The position numbers and the translations under genes are program-made. Of a DNA stretch of 64,000 nt, positions 61,122 to 64,000 are shown one piece after another (the first letter of the stretch is position 1; each line of letters starts with the position of its first letter). The notes beneath the pieces are model-generated. The model was not told where the DNA came from. It saw nothing but the letters and a program-made list of their open reading frames with translations, and searched no databases. This DNA comes from Acidimicrobiia bacterium (GTDB taxonomy: Bacteria; Actinomycetota; Acidimicrobiia; Acidimicrobiales; Poriferisodalaceae), in contig JAJEFK010000053.1 in NCBI GenBank assembly GCA_022820505.1, forward strand, positions 1-64,000, read 5' to 3'.

Positions 61122-61221
61122 CTCGGGCTGCTCCCTCGGCACGCCGGCACCGGTTCCCGGCTCGCACGAAGCTCAGCCGGACCGATGCCCGCCGAGCCGC
61201 CCGGATCGAGCCGACATGGCG

Positions 61222-61294
61222 CACCCCCAACGGGATTCGAACCCGTGCCGCCACCTTGAGAGGGTGGTGTCCTTGGCCGCTAGACGATGGGGGC
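61222..61294 (-). tRNA. tRNA-Glu (anticodon CTC)
   Basis: 73 bases, folds as a cloverleaf on the minus strand: acceptor GCCCCCA / TGGGGGT with discriminator G, anticodon stem CCACC-GGTGG around loop CTCTCAA, T-arm ACGGG-TTCGAAT-CCCGT. Anticodon CTC reads GAG. CCA is not encoded. Confidence 0.95.
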
Positions 61295-61342
61295 GAGTTG
61301 AGATGCGAAGGGTCAGCATACCCACCGCCCCAGATTGGGCCG

Positions 61343-62953
61343 CTAGCGCCCCTCGGCGGGGGGCCAGATCTCGGTGTCGGGGTGCAGGCCGTACCAGGCG
61401 AACCAGAACGACTGCGACGTCACGATGCGCGCCAGCCGAACGTCGACGCCATCGCGGCCGTCCACGCCGCTCACCCGCAGCTCGTCGTGCAGCACTCCCC
61501 CGGGCGCCACCTCCACGGGGGCACCGTGGCGCCACGCCTCGGCGGGCACGCCCGCCGCATCGGCGGCGCTGTACACCCGGGCGCCGCCCTGGTTCGGCAC
61601 GATCACCAGCGGTTCACCACCCAGCACGTACACGAACGCGCCTTCCCGCTCCAGCTCCGCCAGCCCCAGCGCCAACGTGAAGCCGACGCGATCAACAGTG
61701 ACCACCTCCTCCTTCAGCTCGAACACGTCGGGCGTCTCGAAGGTCGGGAACCACAGGTCCTCGCTGGAGTAGTACGTGCGGTACGCCGCGCCCGGCGTGT
61801 AGTCGTAACTGATCGGCGGGCGCTCGGGCATCTCGGGGAAGTACGTGGGCGGGGGCACCTCGAGCGTGAACGTGTCGGGGTGATCGGCCAGCCAGTCCGA
61901 CCAGCGCGTCGTTGCCACCGGGAACTGCTCCAGCTTCGTGCCGGCCAGCGGGCCGGCAAACGCCGTGCCCGAGAGGTGGTTCCACAGGCTCTCGGTCTCG
62001 TTGTCGATCATGATCTTGTTCGAGTCCATCAGCAGGCCCGACGTCTGGAACGACAGCACGTCGCCGTTGGGAAGCCGCCGGTCGAACATGAGCGCCGTCA
62101 GGCACAGCGTGCAATAGCCGAGCGCCACCGGCACATCGCCGACCACGTCGTTGGCCAGCTCGTGGCGGGCCAGGAACCGCACCGGGTACGCCCCGGCTTC
62201 GCCGCCGATCACCACGCCCAGCACCAATTCCTCATCGGTCATGAAGTCGGCCTGGGCAGGGGTGAGCCGTTCGGGGTTGTTCAGCTCCGGAATGCCGCCC
62301 CGGCGCACCCCGCCGAACTGGATCGCGCCCAGCGTGACCCGGTCGGTGACCTGGGCGAGCATGTCCCCGAACCGGAAGTCGAGGTAGGCGTACAGCTCGC
62401 TCTTGAAGACCTCATAGCCCTCGCCGGGATCGACGCCGTTGGTGCGGTACCACGAGCCGTAGCGGACGTAGTCGCTGTTGAAGTCGCCAGAGCTCTCGAT
62501 GCCCGTCAGCCGCTCCAGCGCTCCCATCGACGTATCGGACACGTTGCGCGAACCGGCGGTGCGCATGATGTCCATGACCCAGGGCACCCACCGCTGGTCG
62601 CCGCTCAGGCCCATCTCGCCGGCGATGTTCGCGGCGAACGCAGTATTCGGCAGCTCCAGGAACTCGTGGATCTTCTCGGTCAGCGTCAGCTCCAGGAACG
62701 GCCGACCGTCCTCGGTGCCCGGAAAGAACGGCTGGGTGGTCGGCGGCGGTGCCGTGTCGGAAGGCGTGGTGTCGGGCGGTCCCATGTCGTCGGCGGCCGG
62801 CTCGTTGGCCGCTGTGCTATCTGCCGAATCGGCCGCCAAGGTCGACGACGTGGCCAGCGGCTCTGTCGCAGCGGAGCCCTCGTCCCCCGACGAGGTCGAG
62901 CAGGCCGCGGCGAGCACGCTCACCGCCACGGCTGCGCAGATGAGCTTTCGCAT
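61343..62953 (-). CDS. DUF3179-domain lipoprotein
   Basis: 536 aa, ATG at 62951-62953. MRKLICAAVAVSVLAAACST is a lipoprotein signal peptide with lipobox LAAAC. An ~80-residue acidic Ser/Thr/Pro linker follows. The core carries the DUF3179 features YCTLCLTALMFDRRLPNG (CxxC), FQTSGLLMDSNKIMIDNETE and SLWNHLSGTAFAGPLAG. Extracytoplasmic, function unassigned in the literature I know. The family often lies beside redox or transport genes; here only the tRNA and a deacetylase flank it. Confidence 0.88.
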   Translation of the reverse strand: MRKLICAAVAVSVLAAACSTSSGDEGSAATEPLATSSTLAADSADSTAANEPAADDMGPPDTTPSDTAPPPTTQPFFPGTEDGRPFLELTLTEKIHEFLELPNTAFAANIAGEMGLSGDQRWVPWVMDIMRTAGSRNVSDTSMGALERLTGIESSGDFNSDYVRYGSWYRTNGVDPGEGYEVFKSELYAYLDFRFGDMLAQVTDRVTLGAIQFGGVRRGGIPELNNPERLTPAQADFMTDEELVLGVVIGGEAGAYPVRFLARHELANDVVGDVPVALGYCTLCLTALMFDRRLPNGDVLSFQTSGLLMDSNKIMIDNETESLWNHLSGTAFAGPLAGTKLEQFPVATTRWSDWLADHPDTFTLEVPPPTYFPEMPERPPISYDYTPGAAYRTYYSSEDLWFPTFETPDVFELKEEVVTVDRVGFTLALGLAELEREGAFVYVLGGEPLVIVPNQGGARVYSAADAAGVPAEAWRHGAPVEVAPGGVLHDELRVSGVDGRDGVDVRLARIVTSQSFWFAWYGLHPDTEIWPPAEGR

Positions 62954-63062
62954 ACGGCGGCCGAGCCTATGGCAGCCCCCCGCTGCGCCATGGTCAGGCT
63001 CATTGGGCTAGAACGGCAAGCGTGAGCGGCCGCTGCGGCGGCATCACCAAGGGGGAATCACG

Positions 63063-63941
63063 ATGGACAACGGCGCCAGCAACGGGGCGATACCCGACAA
63101 TCCGGCGGGGTACGTCTGCCTGACATTCGACTTCGACGGGCCGTCGTTGTGGATAGCCCGCCGCCAGACCACCCCCACACCTATCTCACGCGGCGAATTC
63201 GGCGCCGTCGCAGTGCCGCGGATCCTCAAGCTGCTCGCCCGCCACGACATCCCGAGCACCTTCTTCATCCCGGGCCACTCCATCGACACCTACCCCGACG
63301 CGGCCCGCATGGTGGTCGACGCCGGCTGCGAGGTGGGCCTGCACGGCTACGCCCACGAGTACAACCCCCGGCTGAGCGAGGACGAGGAGCGAGCCATCCT
63401 CGAGCGCACCTTCGCGCAGATCGATTCGCTCACCGGCGCCCCGCCCAAGGGCTACCGGGCGCCGTCTGGCGACATCAACCCCTGGACGATCGACCTGCTG
63501 ATGGAATACGGCCTCAGCTACGACTCGTCGCTGATGGGACACGACTACGCGCCCTATTGGCTGCGCACCGGGGATCAGTTCCCGCTCGATGGACCCATGG
63601 AGTTCGGCGAACAGGTTGACCTGGTGGAGCTGCCGTTCAGCTGGCACCTCGACGACTACGTCCACCTCGAGTTCGTGACGTTCAAGAACACGATCCTGAC
63701 CGGGCTGGAGAACCCCGGCACGATGTTCGACACGTTCCTGTCGGATGTGAAGTGGATGACCAGCGAGGTGCAGCACGGCGTGTGCACGGTCACGTTCCAT
63801 CCGCAGGCGATCGGCCGCGGCGGGCGCCTGTACGAGATGGAGCGCTGGATCGACCAGATGACCGACCTGGGCGTGAGCTACACCCGCATGTGCGACGTGG
63901 CCGACGCCTGGCGGGCCGGTCGCCAGCTCGGCATCGAGTAG
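63063..63941 (+). CDS. Polysaccharide deacetylase (NodB/CE4) family protein
   Basis: 292 aa, ATG at 63063 with GGGGG upstream. NodB fold: VCLTFDFDGPSLWI (catalytic Asp pair), FIPGHSIDTYP, EVGLHGYAHEYNPRLSEDEE (His-x3-His metal ligands) and PPKGYRAPSGDINPWTIDLL. Compared with PuuE-type allantoinase or peptidoglycan deacetylases it has no signal peptide, so it probably acts in the cytoplasm on a small amide substrate. Divergent from the DUF3179 gene. Confidence 0.9.
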   Translation: MDNGASNGAIPDNPAGYVCLTFDFDGPSLWIARRQTTPTPISRGEFGAVAVPRILKLLARHDIPSTFFIPGHSIDTYPDAARMVVDAGCEVGLHGYAHEYNPRLSEDEERAILERTFAQIDSLTGAPPKGYRAPSGDINPWTIDLLMEYGLSYDSSLMGHDYAPYWLRTGDQFPLDGPMEFGEQVDLVELPFSWHLDDYVHLEFVTFKNTILTGLENPGTMFDTFLSDVKWMTSEVQHGVCTVTFHPQAIGRGGRLYEMERWIDQMTDLGVSYTRMCDVADAWRAGRQLGIE

Positions 63942-63976
63942 CAGCGGCTCCGGCCGCCGCGCCCCCGGTCGGGTCG

Positions 63977-64000
63977 CTAGCCCTCGACGCCGTCGAGCAT
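63977..64000 (-). CDS. C-terminal tail of a gene entering from the right
   Basis: The minus frame reads LDGVEG then TAG at 63977-63979, the likely last codons of a gene on the minus strand. Only a few codons are visible and no product can be named. Confidence 0.25.
   Translation of the reverse strand: MLDGVEG

Noticed and set aside
60836..63025. 729-codon plus-strand frame across the ligase, tRNA and DUF3179 gene
   Set aside because: It runs through a tRNA and two well-supported antisense genes.

Overview
The window is high-GC DNA from an actinobacterium, most likely a member of the Acidimicrobiia. This is inferred from several things seen together: frequent GTG starts, coenzyme F420 genes (fbiD and a luciferase-like oxidoreductase), the actinobacterial mutasome (dnaE2, imuA', imuB), pafBC, actinobacterial-type LexA boxes, and many acyl-CoA, sulfotransferase and molybdenum-hydroxylase genes. 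No rRNA or other definitive marker is present, so the assignment rests on gene content.

Layout. 1-24.2 kb is chromosomal backbone: the end of a Gln-rich secreted protein, a PhoU/RCK_C regulator with an MgtE-type Mg2+ transporter, a thioredoxin-like lipoprotein, a short Glu/Leu dehydrogenase homologue, dnaE2 with two LexA boxes, two tandem amidases, an FAH-family hydrolase, a coiled-coil VanY-like peptidase, imuA'-imuB, a cupin, a NifU-N-like protein, an acyl-CoA dehydrogenase, an F420-type oxidoreductase, and a sulfotransferase-DUF1214 pair.

24.4-41.6 kb is a defence island with toxin-antitoxin modules at both ends: MazEF; a RecQ helicase-phosphoribosyltransferase fusion overlapping a DprA-like gene; an Mrr-type nuclease; a TcmP/three-Cys-motif pair; type I restriction-modification genes (hsdM, hsdS, hsdR) interrupted by VapBC, a decayed hsdM fragment and an opposite-strand SF2 helicase with a C-terminal nuclease-like domain; an orphan HigA-like antitoxin; and Doc with its antitoxin. 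Two parts of the island (29.2-30.2 and 33.7-36.5 kb) are visibly AT-richer than the rest, which suggests recent acquisition.

41.8-64 kb returns to backbone: a secreted Thr/Ala-rich protein, a carboxylate-amine ligase, a methyltransferase, rnhB, a large uncharacterised protein, fbiD with a PIG-L deacetylase, a DNA methyltransferase with an extra C-terminal domain, an AlaX editing protein, an endonuclease/exonuclease/phosphatase-family protein, pafB-pafC, a two-gene molybdenum hydroxylase, an acyl-CoA ligase, tRNA-Glu(CTC), a DUF3179 lipoprotein and a polysaccharide deacetylase.

Two themes stand out. First, DNA-damage genes (dnaE2, imuA', imuB, pafBC) are spread through the window, and all four kinds carry short in-frame tandem repeats. 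Those in imuA' and imuB share one palindromic core. Second, the defence island holds two candidate unusual systems: the RecQ-PRTase/DprA pair and the helicase-nuclease lodged inside the hsd genes.
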